From NCBI GenBank assembly GCA_016787605.1, contig JAEUUE010000033.1:49768-113767 (forward strand): 64,000 nucleotides of DNA, read 5' to 3'. Both the position numbers and the translations under genes were made by a program. Source of the stretch: Cyclobacteriaceae bacterium (GTDB taxonomy: Bacteria > Bacteroidota > Bacteroidia > Cytophagales > Cyclobacteriaceae). A model generated the notes under the pieces. The model did not search any database, was not told where the DNA came from, and saw nothing but the letters and a program-made list of their open reading frames with translations. Each line of letters starts with the position of its first letter. Position 1 is the stretch's first letter. Below are positions 1-8,235 of this stretch, piece by piece.

Positions 1-503
1 TGTTCGATCAGTGTTTGGTACAACACTTCCCGCTGACGAACACGAACCTTCACAAAATCGATGTTGCGCAGATAGTTGAGCAACCCGGCCTGCAACTTGG
101 GTAGTATTTCGACATTGGTTACCCGGGCGGTAATGGTCATTCTTACATCCCCCTCTTGGCCGTTGATCATCGTTTGCCCCACGGATTCGATTTTAACAGC
201 GCGGATCGTTTTGGCTTCGTCTCCCGTAAGGCTAAGTCTTTCTCCAAGCACGCTATAGTTCTTTTCATTGATCAATCGACTGAGGTTATCCTCGAGTCTT
301 TTGGAGAAATGTTCCTTAAGAATATCAGAGTTCAGGATTAGCTGGGACTCGTACCGAGGCGGAATCAAAAAAAAGCCGGCTACACCAATGGCTCCTCCGA
401 CCACCGTAGATAGCAACAGCAGGCGGCTGTTGGATCGAAAAAAATCGCGAATAGTTCGCGCCACTTGCCGCAGGTCGATCTCGTCGGAAAAGTCTTGGTT
501 CAT
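1..503 (-). CDS. Wzz-type polysaccharide chain-length determinant, partial (C-terminus beyond left edge)
   Basis: This reads from an ATG at 503 leftward to the window edge, giving 167 residues without a stop. The start lies about 80 bases from the divergent sugar-nucleotide operon. Residues about 28-48 form a hydrophobic membrane segment (RLLLLSTVVGGAIGVAGFF), preceded by a charged cytoplasmic tail and followed by a periplasmic part with the PPRYES junction common in Wzz/Wzc N-terminal domains. Wzz-family proteins set O-antigen or capsule chain length in the inner membrane. The place beside a polysaccharide operon fits. Whether it carries a C-terminal kinase domain cannot be seen because the gene is cut. 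Confidence 0.75.
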   Translation of the reverse strand, partial: MNQDFSDEIDLRQVARTIRDFFRSNSRLLLLSTVVGGAIGVAGFFLIPPRYESQLILNSDILKEHFSKRLEDNLSRLINEKNYSVLGERLSLTGDEAKTIRAVKIESVGQTMINGQEGDVRMTITARVTNVEILPKLQAGLLNYLRNIDFVKVRVRQREVLYQTLIE

Positions 504-568
504 AGCGAAAATCAAAATGCAATATTACCAAATTGACAGGTCATAAGGACATTTCGGGGTCAATTGAT

Positions 569-576
569 TAGCTTTA
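569..576 (+). promoter_or_regulatory. Weak -7-like box ahead of the polysaccharide operon
   Basis: TAGCTTTA lies 10 bases before the ATG at 587 and differs from the Bacteroidota TAnnTTTG box only in the last base. No convincing -33 element was found. It is the only candidate in the 83-base divergent gap. Confidence 0.3.
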
Positions 577-586
577 GGCCCCTTTT

Positions 587-1603
587 ATGGATAGGCAAGA
601 TGTTCTGATTACCGGGGCGGCAGGCTTTATCGGGTTTCATCTTGCCCGCAGGCTGTTGGATGCCGGTGGCTCGGTGACCGGCCTGGATAACCTGAACGAC
701 TATTATGATGTGCGCCTGAAAAAGGCAAGACTGGATATCCTCAAGGGTTATCCCTCATTCCGGTATTGTGCGATTGACCTTACCGACAAACCTGCGGTGG
801 ATCGTCTGTTTGAGGAGTCCCGGTTTCGAACGGTGATCAATTTGGCGGCTCAGGCAGGAGTCCGGTATTCCCTGATCAATCCATACGCCTACCTCGAATC
901 AAACCTTCATGGATTCTTGAATATCCTGGAAGCGTGCCGCGCCCATCGTCCCGATCACCTGATCTATGCCTCATCGAGCTCCGTCTATGGAGCCAACCGG
1001 AAGATTCCTTTTTCTACCCACGATAACGTCGATCATCCGTTGGCGCTCTATGCGGCGACCAAGAAGTCCAATGAATTGATGGCGCACGCTTACGCGAGCC
1101 TGTACCAATTGCCGGTAAGCGGCCTTCGCTTCTTCACCGTATACGGTCCCTATGGCCGTCCGGATATGGCACTATTCCTTTTCACGGAGGCTATCCTGGC
1201 GGATCGGCCGATCGACGTGTTTAATTTCGGCCGCATGCGCCGCGACTTCACCTATGTCGATGACATCGTGGAGGGTATTGTGAGGCTCATGCCCAAACCG
1301 CCGACCGGCAACCCACAATGGGATGGGCTTCGTCCCGATCCGTCCACGAGTTATGCCCCCTACCGGCTCTACAACATGGGCAATCACCAGCCGGTTGATT
1401 TGCTCTACTTCATCGAGGTGCTGGAACAAAAGCTCGGAAAGAAGGCGATCAAGAATTTTGCGCCCCTGCAGGCCGGTGACGTCGAAGCAACCTATGCAGA
1501 TTGTTCCGACCTGGAGGAGGTTACGGGTTTCCGCCCTCGTACTCCTATTGAGGAGGGAATTGGTAAGTTTGTGGTTTGGTATAAAGACTTTTACGGCATT
1601 TAG
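587..1603 (+). CDS. UDP-glucuronate 4-epimerase-like NAD-dependent epimerase
   Basis: A 338-residue extended SDR. It has the N-terminal NAD site GAAGFIGFHLA, the NDYYDVRLK stretch typical of UDP-glucuronate epimerases, ASSSSVYG as the catalytic serine region and YAATK with Tyr155 as the active-site tyrosine. The family inverts C4 of UDP-glucuronic acid to give UDP-galacturonate in the cytoplasm. It is the first gene of the plus-strand operon, five bases before a UDP-N-acetylhexosamine 6-dehydrogenase. No UDP-glucose 6-dehydrogenase is visible here, so the substrate may come from elsewhere or may be an N-acetylated uronate; that is inference. Confidence 0.85.
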   Translation: MDRQDVLITGAAGFIGFHLARRLLDAGGSVTGLDNLNDYYDVRLKKARLDILKGYPSFRYCAIDLTDKPAVDRLFEESRFRTVINLAAQAGVRYSLINPYAYLESNLHGFLNILEACRAHRPDHLIYASSSSVYGANRKIPFSTHDNVDHPLALYAATKKSNELMAHAYASLYQLPVSGLRFFTVYGPYGRPDMALFLFTEAILADRPIDVFNFGRMRRDFTYVDDIVEGIVRLMPKPPTGNPQWDGLRPDPSTSYAPYRLYNMGNHQPVDLLYFIEVLEQKLGKKAIKNFAPLQAGDVEATYADCSDLEEVTGFRPRTPIEEGIGKFVVWYKDFYGI

Positions 1604-1608
1604 CGGTC

Positions 1609-2859
1609 ATGGAGAAAATTGGAATCATCGGCTTGGGTTATGTAGGGCTACCGCTCGCGGTAGAATTCGGAAAGGTCATCGAAACGATCGGCTTCGATAT
1701 CAACCTTCAGCGTATCGAGGAATTGAAGAAAGGGGTGGACCGCACGCTCGAAGTGGAAACCGCTGAACTCCAAAGCGCCTCGAAGCTTCGCTTCACCAGC
1801 CACCTGGAAGACCTCCGGTCGGCTACCTATTTTATTGTCACGGTGCCCACCCCGGTTGATCCTTACAAGAAGCCGGACCTCACGCCCCTCATTAAGGCAA
1901 GTGAGACCGTAGGCAAAGTGCTCAAGGCCGGAGACATTGTAATCTATGAGTCCACGGTATACCCAGGCTGTACGGAAGAGGTCTGTGTGCCGGTGCTGGA
2001 ACGGGTCAGTGGATTGAAATTCAATCGTGATTTCTATTGCGGATACTCACCGGAACGCATCAACCCCGGGGATAAACAGCACCGTCTCACCAGCATTAAG
2101 AAAGTCACTAGCGGGAGTACGCCCGAAGTGGCCGAGCGGGTGGATGCACTGTACCGAAAGGTTATCAAGGCCGGTACGCACCGGGCGTCTTCGCTGAAGG
2201 TGGCCGAAGCCGCCAAGGTGATCGAGAATTCCCAGCGCGACCTGAATATTGCCTTCGTGAACGAACTGGCGCTGATCTTCGAGCGGTTGGGCATTGATAC
2301 CCATGAGGTGCTGGAAGCGGCCGGAACAAAATGGAATTTTCTTCCCTTCAAACCCGGCCTCGTGGGCGGGCATTGCATCGGCGTCGACCCCTACTACCTT
2401 ACCCACAAGGCGGAGGGCGTTGGATATCGCCCCGAAGTCATTCTTGCCGGACGCCGGATCAATGACAATATGGGAATCCATATTGCCAGCCGCGTGGTCA
2501 AGCTGATGGCGCAGGCAGACTTGCCGATACGCGGAGGGCGCGTCCTGGTACTCGGGCTCACCTTCAAGGAGAACTGTCCGGATATCCGGAACAGTAAAGT
2601 GGTGGACGTCATCGCCGAGCTCAAGACCTACGGGTTGGAGGTGGACGTATTCGATCCCCATGCAGACCCGGCTGAAGTGGAGCATGAATACCAGCTCAGC
2701 CTGGTGAAAAGACCTGGCAGCCAATATGACGCCGTGGTGCTGGCGGTTGCCCACCAGGAGTTTTCTCAACTTCCGTGGACGACACTCCGCAAGCCGAATA
2801 CGGTCATTTACGACGTGAAGGGTGTGCTGGACAAGTCTTTTGTAACTGCCCGACTTTAA
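1609..2859 (+). CDS. UDP-N-acetylglucosamine/galactosamine 6-dehydrogenase (TviB/WbpO type)
   Basis: A 416-residue nucleotide-sugar dehydrogenase. It opens with the Rossmann motif GLGYVGLPLAVEFGK and contains GTKWNFLPFKPGLVGGHCIG, in which Cys256 is the catalytic thiol; TFKENCPDIRNSKV marks the C-terminal UDP-binding domain. The sequence resembles TviB/WbpO more than UDP-glucose dehydrogenases. It oxidises C6 of a UDP-HexNAc to a uronate in two NAD+ steps. Because WbpB/E/D homologues follow, UDP-GlcNAc to UDP-GlcNAcA is the likely reaction, making it the entry step of that pathway. The assignment of GlcNAc over GalNAc is inference. Confidence 0.88.
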   Translation: MEKIGIIGLGYVGLPLAVEFGKVIETIGFDINLQRIEELKKGVDRTLEVETAELQSASKLRFTSHLEDLRSATYFIVTVPTPVDPYKKPDLTPLIKASETVGKVLKAGDIVIYESTVYPGCTEEVCVPVLERVSGLKFNRDFYCGYSPERINPGDKQHRLTSIKKVTSGSTPEVAERVDALYRKVIKAGTHRASSLKVAEAAKVIENSQRDLNIAFVNELALIFERLGIDTHEVLEAAGTKWNFLPFKPGLVGGHCIGVDPYYLTHKAEGVGYRPEVILAGRRINDNMGIHIASRVVKLMAQADLPIRGGRVLVLGLTFKENCPDIRNSKVVDVIAELKTYGLEVDVFDPHADPAEVEHEYQLSLVKRPGSQYDAVVLAVAHQEFSQLPWTTLRKPNTVIYDVKGVLDKSFVTARL

Positions 2860-2865
2860 ATCGGT

Positions 2866-3894
2866 ATGCCTATGGAGCAGATTCTGGTCACCGGTGGAGC
2901 CGGATATATCGGGGCGCATACGCTGGTGGAGCTCCTTTCGTCTGGCCTTGCCCCGGTAGTAGTCGACAATCTCTCACGCAGTTCACATCGCCTACTCGAC
3001 GGCGTAAAGAAAATCACGGGTAAGGATATTCCCTTCTACCCGGTGGACTGCACGGATGAGTCCGGGTTGAAGGACGTTTTCTCCCGCCATCCACAAATTA
3101 CCGGCGTGATGCATTTTGCGGCATTCAAGTCCGTGAATGAATCGGTAGAACAGCCTCTCCTGTACTACAGGAACAATGTGGATTCGGTCATTTCTCTGCT
3201 GGAGGCGATGCATTCGGCGGGCGTTCATCGGTTTATTTTTTCATCCTCGTGTACGGTCTACGGTCAACCGGAGGTAATCCCCGTTGACGAACAGGCGCCT
3301 TTTCTTAAGCCCGAGTCACCCTATGGCGCGACCAAGCAAATGAGCGAACGGATACTCGAGGATGCGGTAAAGGCGTTTCCCCGCCTGAAGGTCGTTTCGC
3401 TCCGGTATTTCAATCCGATTGGCGCCCATCCCTCCGGCCTGATCGGCGAATTGCCTTTGGGTACACCTAGCAACCTGGTCCCGTATCTCACACAAGCAGC
3501 CATTGGTAAACGAAAGAAACTCACCGTATTTGGGTCTGATTACCAAACACCGGACGGCACCTGTCTGCGGGATTTTATTCACGTGGTGGATTTGGCAAAG
3601 GCGCACGTTTCCTCGTTGAAGAAGATCGATGAGCTGCCCAACCGGTTTGAAGCCTTTAACCTGGGTACCGGTAAGCCCTGCTCTGTCCTGGAGTTGATCC
3701 GCCTGTTTGAAAAGGAGACGGGTGTCCCGGTTCCCCATGAAATCGGTCCGCGACGGCCGGGCGATGTCGAAAAAGTATACGCCGATCCTTCCAAATCGCA
3801 TCGGGTGCTGGATTGGCGCACGGAGTTGACGGTGGCCGAAGCACTGCGCGACGCCTGGAACTGGGAAAAAGAGATGGCGCATGAGACCCATTAA
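2866..3894 (+). CDS. galE: UDP-glucose 4-epimerase
   Basis: A 342-residue GalE homologue of normal length. Evidence is the N-terminal GGAGYIGAHTLVELL, VDNLSRS, the SSSCTVYGQ serine region, the SPYGATK catalytic Tyr/Lys motif, RYFNPIGAHPSG and the TCLRDFIHVVDLA motif typical of GalE. It interconverts UDP-glucose and UDP-galactose (or the HexNAc forms) in the cytoplasm. The start is ATG at 2866 with a second in-frame ATG at 2872, so two residues are uncertain. It lies seven bases after the dehydrogenase and overlaps the next gene by 14 bases, so it belongs to the same operon. Confidence 0.92.
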   Translation: MPMEQILVTGGAGYIGAHTLVELLSSGLAPVVVDNLSRSSHRLLDGVKKITGKDIPFYPVDCTDESGLKDVFSRHPQITGVMHFAAFKSVNESVEQPLLYYRNNVDSVISLLEAMHSAGVHRFIFSSSCTVYGQPEVIPVDEQAPFLKPESPYGATKQMSERILEDAVKAFPRLKVVSLRYFNPIGAHPSGLIGELPLGTPSNLVPYLTQAAIGKRKKLTVFGSDYQTPDGTCLRDFIHVVDLAKAHVSSLKKIDELPNRFEAFNLGTGKPCSVLELIRLFEKETGVPVPHEIGPRRPGDVEKVYADPSKSHRVLDWRTELTVAEALRDAWNWEKEMAHETH

Positions 3895-5005
3895 AATGGT
3901 GGACCTGCTGGGGCAATACCAGCGCATACAACCCGAGATCGATGACTCCATCCGGCAGGTCATTGAGTCCACGGAATTTATTCAGGGACCCGCGGTGCGA
4001 CAGTTTGAGCAGGAACTATCGGCCTACGCAGGGGGTACACCGACGGTGACTTGCGGCAACGGGACCGACGCGCTTCAAATCGCCATGATGGCCCTTGGAT
4101 TGAAACCGGGCGATGAAGTCATTCTTCCTGTGCACACCTACGTGGCAACGGCGGAAGTTATTGCGCTGCTGCGGTTGTCGCCGGTCTTTGTCGATGTAAA
4201 TCCGAATACTTTTACGCTCGACCCGGCCAAGCTGGAAGGCCTCATTACCTCCCGCACCCGGGCGATCGTGCCGGTACATTTGTATGGCCAGTGTGCCGAC
4301 ATGGAACCGATCCTGGCCGTGGCGTCACAGCACCAGCTACATGTTATAGAAGATGCAGCCCAATCCCTGGGTGCCAGGTATCGTTTCCGGGATGGTCGGC
4401 AGGTCTTTGCAGGAACCCTGGGAACGGTGGGCACCACTTCGTTCTTTCCCTCCAAAAACCTGGGTGCCTTCGGCGACGGCGGCGCCATGTTTACCCGTGA
4501 AGAAAAACTGGCGGCTACCCTTCGCATGATTGCCAATCATGGCCAGCGCCAGAAGTATCAGCATGACCTGGTGGGCGTAAACAGCCGGCTCGACACCCTT
4601 CAGGCGGCAATCCTGCGGGTTAAACTCAGGCACCTGGACGAGTATGAATCACGGCGCCGGGCAGTAGCCGATTTCTATGATGCCCACCTGGCTGGCCTCG
4701 CCTTTCTGGAGACACCTTACCGTGCACCTTACTCGACGCATGTGTTTCATCAGTATACCCTTCGCACCCGGGGCGTTGACAGGGATGCCCTGAAAGACTA
4801 CCTCCAGAAGAAGGGGATCCCTTCCATGATCTACTACCCGATCCCGCTTCATCTGCAAGCGGCCTACCGGAAGGCGGATAAGCCGGAAGGCAGCTTCCCG
4901 GTGACCGAAGAGTTATCGCGGTCGGTGCTGTCGCTGCCCATCCATACCGAAATGGATGAAGAGCAGTTGTCCTATATTTGCGAGGCACTGGCCCGGTTTG
5001 CCTGA
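3881..5005 (+). CDS. wbpE: DegT/DnrJ/EryC1/StrS sugar aminotransferase (WbpE/WlbC type)
   Basis: A 374-residue PLP enzyme. The PLP lysine lies in SFFPSKNLGAFGDGGAM, and the N-terminal MVDLLGQY plus FIQGPAVRQFE and CGNGTDALQIAM are typical of WbpE/WlbC. This enzyme transaminates UDP-3-keto-GlcNAcA at C3, using glutamate. The next two genes are its WbpD- and WbpB-like partners, which makes the specific assignment much firmer than for a lone DegT protein. Translation is probably coupled: the start overlaps galE by 14 bases and the stop is two bases before the acetyltransferase start. Confidence 0.87.
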   Translation: MRPIKMVDLLGQYQRIQPEIDDSIRQVIESTEFIQGPAVRQFEQELSAYAGGTPTVTCGNGTDALQIAMMALGLKPGDEVILPVHTYVATAEVIALLRLSPVFVDVNPNTFTLDPAKLEGLITSRTRAIVPVHLYGQCADMEPILAVASQHQLHVIEDAAQSLGARYRFRDGRQVFAGTLGTVGTTSFFPSKNLGAFGDGGAMFTREEKLAATLRMIANHGQRQKYQHDLVGVNSRLDTLQAAILRVKLRHLDEYESRRRAVADFYDAHLAGLAFLETPYRAPYSTHVFHQYTLRTRGVDRDALKDYLQKKGIPSMIYYPIPLHLQAAYRKADKPEGSFPVTEELSRSVLSLPIHTEMDEEQLSYICEALARFA

Positions 5006-5007
5006 TC

Positions 5008-5586
5008 ATGGAAAACAATTCATTCTTTGCCCACGAGACAGCCGTGGTGGACCCCGGGTGCTCCATCGGTGAAGGCACGCGGATCTGGCATTTTTCACAC
5101 CTCATGACCGGGTGCCAGATTGGCAAGAACTGCAACCTCGGACAGAACGTGGTGGTTTCTCCGCAAGTGGTTTTGGGCAACAACGTCAAGGTTCAGAACA
5201 ATGTCTCAATTTACACGGGAGTCATTTGCGAGGACGACGTTTTCCTCGGTCCATCCATGGTATTCACCAACGTGGTGAACCCACGCAGCGCCGTGAATCG
5301 ACGCAGTCAGTACGCGCAAACCCTGGTCAAGAAAGGCGCAACCATTGGCGCCAACGCGACCGTGGTATGCGGCCATACCATTGGAAGGTTTGCCTTTATC
5401 GGCGCCGGAGCCGTGGTCACCCGCGATGTGCCGGATTACGCGCTGGTTATGGGAAACCCCGCACGGCAGACGGGTTGGATGAGCGAGTATGGTCACAAGC
5501 TGAAATTCGATGCAGAAGGGAAAGCCACCTGCCCGGAAAGTGGTGAAGTGTATCACCTGAAGAACGGCACCGTAACCAAACTATGA
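5008..5586 (+). CDS. wbpD: UDP-2-acetamido-3-amino-2,3-dideoxy-glucuronate N-acetyltransferase (WbpD/WlbB type)
   Basis: A 192-residue left-handed beta-helix (hexapeptide-repeat) acyltransferase. N-terminal ETAVVDPGCSIGEGTRIWHF and FTNVVNPRSAVNRR are characteristic of WbpD/WlbB, and hexapeptide turns run to about residue 155. It acetylates the 3-amino group made by the preceding aminotransferase, giving UDP-GlcNAc(3NAc)A. I chose the ATG at 5008, just after the stop of the aminotransferase, over an upstream alternative at 4978 that would overlap it. Its stop overlaps the start of the next gene (ATGA). Confidence 0.88.
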   Translation: MENNSFFAHETAVVDPGCSIGEGTRIWHFSHLMTGCQIGKNCNLGQNVVVSPQVVLGNNVKVQNNVSIYTGVICEDDVFLGPSMVFTNVVNPRSAVNRRSQYAQTLVKKGATIGANATVVCGHTIGRFAFIGAGAVVTRDVPDYALVMGNPARQTGWMSEYGHKLKFDAEGKATCPESGEVYHLKNGTVTKL

Positions 5587-6482
5587 AGAACTTTGCCCTG
5601 ATCGGCGTAGCCGGATTTATCGCGCCGCGCCACCTGCAAGCGATCCGGGACACCGGGAACAACCTGGTCGCCGCCCTGGACCGTTTTGACAGTGTGGGCA
5701 TCATGGATTCCTATTTTCCCCATGCGGATTTTTTCACGGAGTTTGAACGCTTCGACCGTCACCTGGACAAGTTGCGCCGGCAAGGAAAAAAGATCGACTA
5801 CGTATCCATCTGTTCACCCAACTACCTGCACGACTCGCATATCCGGTTTGCCCTGCGGCAACAGGCCGACGCCATTTGCGAAAAGCCGCTGGTGCTGAAC
5901 CCCTGGAACCTGGACGGGCTGGCCGAGATTGAGAAGGAGACCGGCCACCGTGTGTATACCATCCTTCAGCTGCGTCTTCACCCGGCCATCAAGAACCTGA
6001 AAGACGAGGTGGAGAGCGCTCCGAAAGACAAGTTCTTCGATGTGTCGCTGGAATACATCACTTCCCGGGGCAACTGGTACCACCACAGCTGGAAAGGCGA
6101 TGAATCGAAGTCCGGAGGGGTGGCCACCAATATCGGCATTCACTTTTTCGATATGCTCCTTTGGATCTTCGGGCCGCCGACATCGACGCCTCTGGCAACG
6201 GTAAGCGATGATCATGCGTATGGCACCCTGGAACTGAAGCGGGCCCGGGTGAAGTGGCGCCTGAGCATCAATGCGGCGCACCTTCCCCCCGAAGTCGCGA
6301 CGGCCGGTAAGCGGACCTTCCGTTCGCTGAAAATCGAAGGTCGCGAGATCGAGTTCAGCGAGGGATTCACCGACTTGCACACCGCTTGCTACCGCGAAAT
6401 TCTCGCGGGTAATGGGTTTGGAATTAACGAGGCACGACCTTCCATTGACCTGGTATATTCGCTTCGCAAAGGAAAGTCATGA
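5583..6482 (+). CDS. wbpB: Gfo/Idh/MocA dehydrogenase, UDP-GlcNAcA 3-dehydrogenase (WbpB/WlbA type)
   Basis: A 299-residue oxidoreductase with N-terminal NAD site MKNFALIGVAGFIAPRHLQ, the CEKPL motif of the Gfo/Idh/MocA family (Lys in EKP) and the SRGNWYHHSWKGD stretch seen in WlbA/WbpB. It oxidises C3 of UDP-GlcNAcA to the 3-keto sugar, the step before WbpE transamination. The genes overlap at both ends by four bases (ATGA), so the B/E/D trio is a tightly coupled unit. No WbpI-like 2-epimerase is seen in this window, so the sugar may remain in the gluco configuration or the epimerase lies elsewhere. Confidence 0.87.
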   Translation: MKNFALIGVAGFIAPRHLQAIRDTGNNLVAALDRFDSVGIMDSYFPHADFFTEFERFDRHLDKLRRQGKKIDYVSICSPNYLHDSHIRFALRQQADAICEKPLVLNPWNLDGLAEIEKETGHRVYTILQLRLHPAIKNLKDEVESAPKDKFFDVSLEYITSRGNWYHHSWKGDESKSGGVATNIGIHFFDMLLWIFGPPTSTPLATVSDDHAYGTLELKRARVKWRLSINAAHLPPEVATAGKRTFRSLKIEGREIEFSEGFTDLHTACYREILAGNGFGINEARPSIDLVYSLRKGKS

Positions 6483-7030
6483 ATTGTGTGGAGACAGGCT
6501 TTGCGGGAATGTTCATTCTTCAGCCGGTCGTTCGGGAGGATGCCCGCGGTCATTTCTTTGAGTCATACAACAAGAAGTCATTCGGAGACGCGGGTCTTCA
6601 CTTTGACTTTGTCCAGGATAACCAGTCGTGGTCACGCGGTGGAGTAATCCGTGGACTTCATTTCCAGGTCCCGCCGGTCGCACAAACCAAACTGGTGCGC
6701 GTCCTCCACGGCATCATCTGGGATGTGGTGGTCGACCTGCGCAGGGATCAGCCCACCTATGGCAAGGTTCATTATGTGGAGCTTTCGGCCGCGAACAAGT
6801 GGCAGTTGCTTGTGCCCAAAGGATTTGCGCACGGCTTTTCCGTGATATCGGAGTCGGCCGAGGTTCTTTACAAGTCGGACGGACTGTACACTCCATCGCT
6901 GGAGCGCGGTATCCGGTACGATGATGCCGACCTGCGCATCGAATGGAAAATAACCCCGGGTCATCAGCCACTGGTGTCGGACAAGGACCTGGCCTGGCCC
7001 CGGCTTTCGGAACTGCCTGGTTACTTCTGA
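6479..7030 (+). CDS. dTDP-4-dehydrorhamnose 3,5-epimerase-like protein (RmlC family)
   Basis: A 183-residue cupin of RmlC length. Motifs are FFESYNKKSF, QDNQSWSRGGVIRGLHFQ with the catalytic histidine in RGLHFQ, VPKGFAHGF, and RYDDADLRIEWK. RmlC inverts C3 and C5 of a dTDP-4-keto-6-deoxyhexose. None of rmlA, rmlB or rmlD is in the window, so dTDP-sugar supply must come from outside. It overlaps the preceding gene (ATGA) and lies 10 bases before a sugar aminotransferase, so a 3,5-epimerised keto sugar going to amination is possible; that is inference. Confidence 0.82.
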   Translation: MNCVETGFAGMFILQPVVREDARGHFFESYNKKSFGDAGLHFDFVQDNQSWSRGGVIRGLHFQVPPVAQTKLVRVLHGIIWDVVVDLRRDQPTYGKVHYVELSAANKWQLLVPKGFAHGFSVISESAEVLYKSDGLYTPSLERGIRYDDADLRIEWKITPGHQPLVSDKDLAWPRLSELPGYF

Positions 7031-7040
7031 GCCTTGTCTC

Positions 7041-8126
7041 ATGATTCCCTACGAAGAGCTCAGCATCGTTAATGCACCCTACCGGAAAGAGCTTGCCGCC
7101 TGCTTTGAGGAGGTCGTTGTGCGTGGCCGTTTTATCCTGGATCGGGAGGTGGAGTTGTTTGAGAAGGAGTTCGCCTCGTTTGCCGGTTGCTCGTTCGGGG
7201 TAGGCGTAGCCAGCGGATACGATGCGCTCTGTATTATCCTACGGAGTCTTGACCTTTCTCCCGGTGGTGAAGTAATCGTTCCCGCCAATACCTGCATGCC
7301 AACGGTGCTCGCCGTCATCCATGCCGGATTTCAGCCCGTGCTGGTCGAGCCGGATTTTCGAACTTACAATCTTGATGCTGCGCTGATGGAGCGTGCCATA
7401 ACCCGGCGTACGGTCGCTGTGGTGGCCGTGCACTTGTACGGTTCGTGTGCTCCCATGCCAGAATTAGTCGCGGTCGCCGAAAGGGCCGGGGTTCCAATCG
7501 TGGAAGACTGCGCCCAGGCCCATGGCGCTTCCATTTTCGGCCGCATGGCAGGAAGCTGGGGAGCAGCCTCCGCATTCAGTTTTTATCCAACCAAAAACCT
7601 GGGGGCCTTGGGAGACGGCGGAATGGTGCTCACCCGGTCGGCGGACCTGGCCAGCAAGGTGAAGGCGTGGCGAACCTATGGGGAAACGCAAAAGGATACG
7701 CACACGTACCCGGGTGTCAATTCCCGTCTCGATGAAATGCAGGCCGCCTTTCTTCGGATAAAGCTCCGGGACCTGGATCGAATGCAGGCGCACCGAAAGA
7801 CCATTGCCGACATCTATGACGCGGGGCTTGGCCCCGACTTTATCAGGCCGCTCCGGAGGCAGGGATATACCGACGTTCACCATATTTACCCGATCCGCCA
7901 TCCGGAGCGCGACAGACTTCGGGAACACCTCGCCAAAAACGGGGTGCAGACAAAAATCCATTACCCGGTTCCGCCTCACCGTCAGCCGGTCCTTCAGCCC
8001 GTTCTGTCGGGGCAAGAGTTCCCAATCACCGATGAAATCAGCCGCACGGTGCTAAGTCTGCCCGTTTCAACGGCTATTGAACCTTCCCAGGCCGAGGAAG
8101 TGGTTCGGGTCCTCAATCGCTTTTGA
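7041..8126 (+). CDS. DegT/DnrJ/EryC1/StrS sugar aminotransferase (FdtB/QdtB-like)
   Basis: A 361-residue PLP-dependent sugar aminotransferase, paralogous to the one at 3881. Key features are GVGVASGYDALCIIL, VEDCAQAHGA, the PLP lysine in FYPTKNLGALGDGGM and NSRLDEMQAAFLRIKL. The N-terminus (IPYEELSIVNAPY, GRFILDREVELFE) resembles enzymes that aminate C3 of dTDP-keto-6-deoxyhexoses. The neighbouring RmlC-like epimerase supports a dTDP-sugar substrate, but the exact sugar cannot be read from sequence. It is followed by a 109-base gap, the first real break in the operon. Confidence 0.75.
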   Translation: MIPYEELSIVNAPYRKELAACFEEVVVRGRFILDREVELFEKEFASFAGCSFGVGVASGYDALCIILRSLDLSPGGEVIVPANTCMPTVLAVIHAGFQPVLVEPDFRTYNLDAALMERAITRRTVAVVAVHLYGSCAPMPELVAVAERAGVPIVEDCAQAHGASIFGRMAGSWGAASAFSFYPTKNLGALGDGGMVLTRSADLASKVKAWRTYGETQKDTHTYPGVNSRLDEMQAAFLRIKLRDLDRMQAHRKTIADIYDAGLGPDFIRPLRRQGYTDVHHIYPIRHPERDRLREHLAKNGVQTKIHYPVPPHRQPVLQPVLSGQEFPITDEISRTVLSLPVSTAIEPSQAEEVVRVLNRF

Positions 8127-8152
8127 TACGAGAGCGGGAAGGGGCGATTTCG

Positions 8153-8160
8153 TACTTTTA
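8153..8160 (+). promoter_or_regulatory. Weak -7-like box in the gap before the flippase gene
   Basis: TACTTTTA differs from TAnnTTTG only at the last base and lies 75 bases before the flippase start. The nearest TTTTG upstream (8121-8125) is 27 bases away, too far for normal -33/-7 spacing, so this is a weak call for an internal promoter. Confidence 0.25.
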
Positions 8161-8202
8161 CCCTCTATAGAATGAAGCAATGCCGGGTTCCAACCGGGTG
8201 CA

Positions 8203-8218
8203 TGTGATCAGCCTCACA
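8203..8218. promoter_or_regulatory. CRP/FNR-like dyad TGTGA-N6-TCACA
   Basis: The sequence TGTGATCAGCCTCACA is a perfect match to the generic CRP-family dyad and lies 17 bases upstream of the flippase ATG, downstream of the weak -7-like box. If it is bound it would more likely repress than activate. A chance match of this quality in 64 kb is not negligible. Confidence 0.3.
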
Positions 8219-8235
8219 GACCTTTACATGGTGCG

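Noticed and set aside
2047-2919. Long open frame (290 codons) on the minus strand opposite the TviB-type dehydrogenase and galE start
   Set aside because: It lies fully opposite genes with clear motifs; the translation has no recognisable domain and low complexity typical of an antisense frame in GC-rich DNA.
8172-8207. Eleven-codon open frame upstream of the flippase gene as a leader peptide
   Set aside because: Too short, no repeated regulatory codon, no attenuator hairpin after it.
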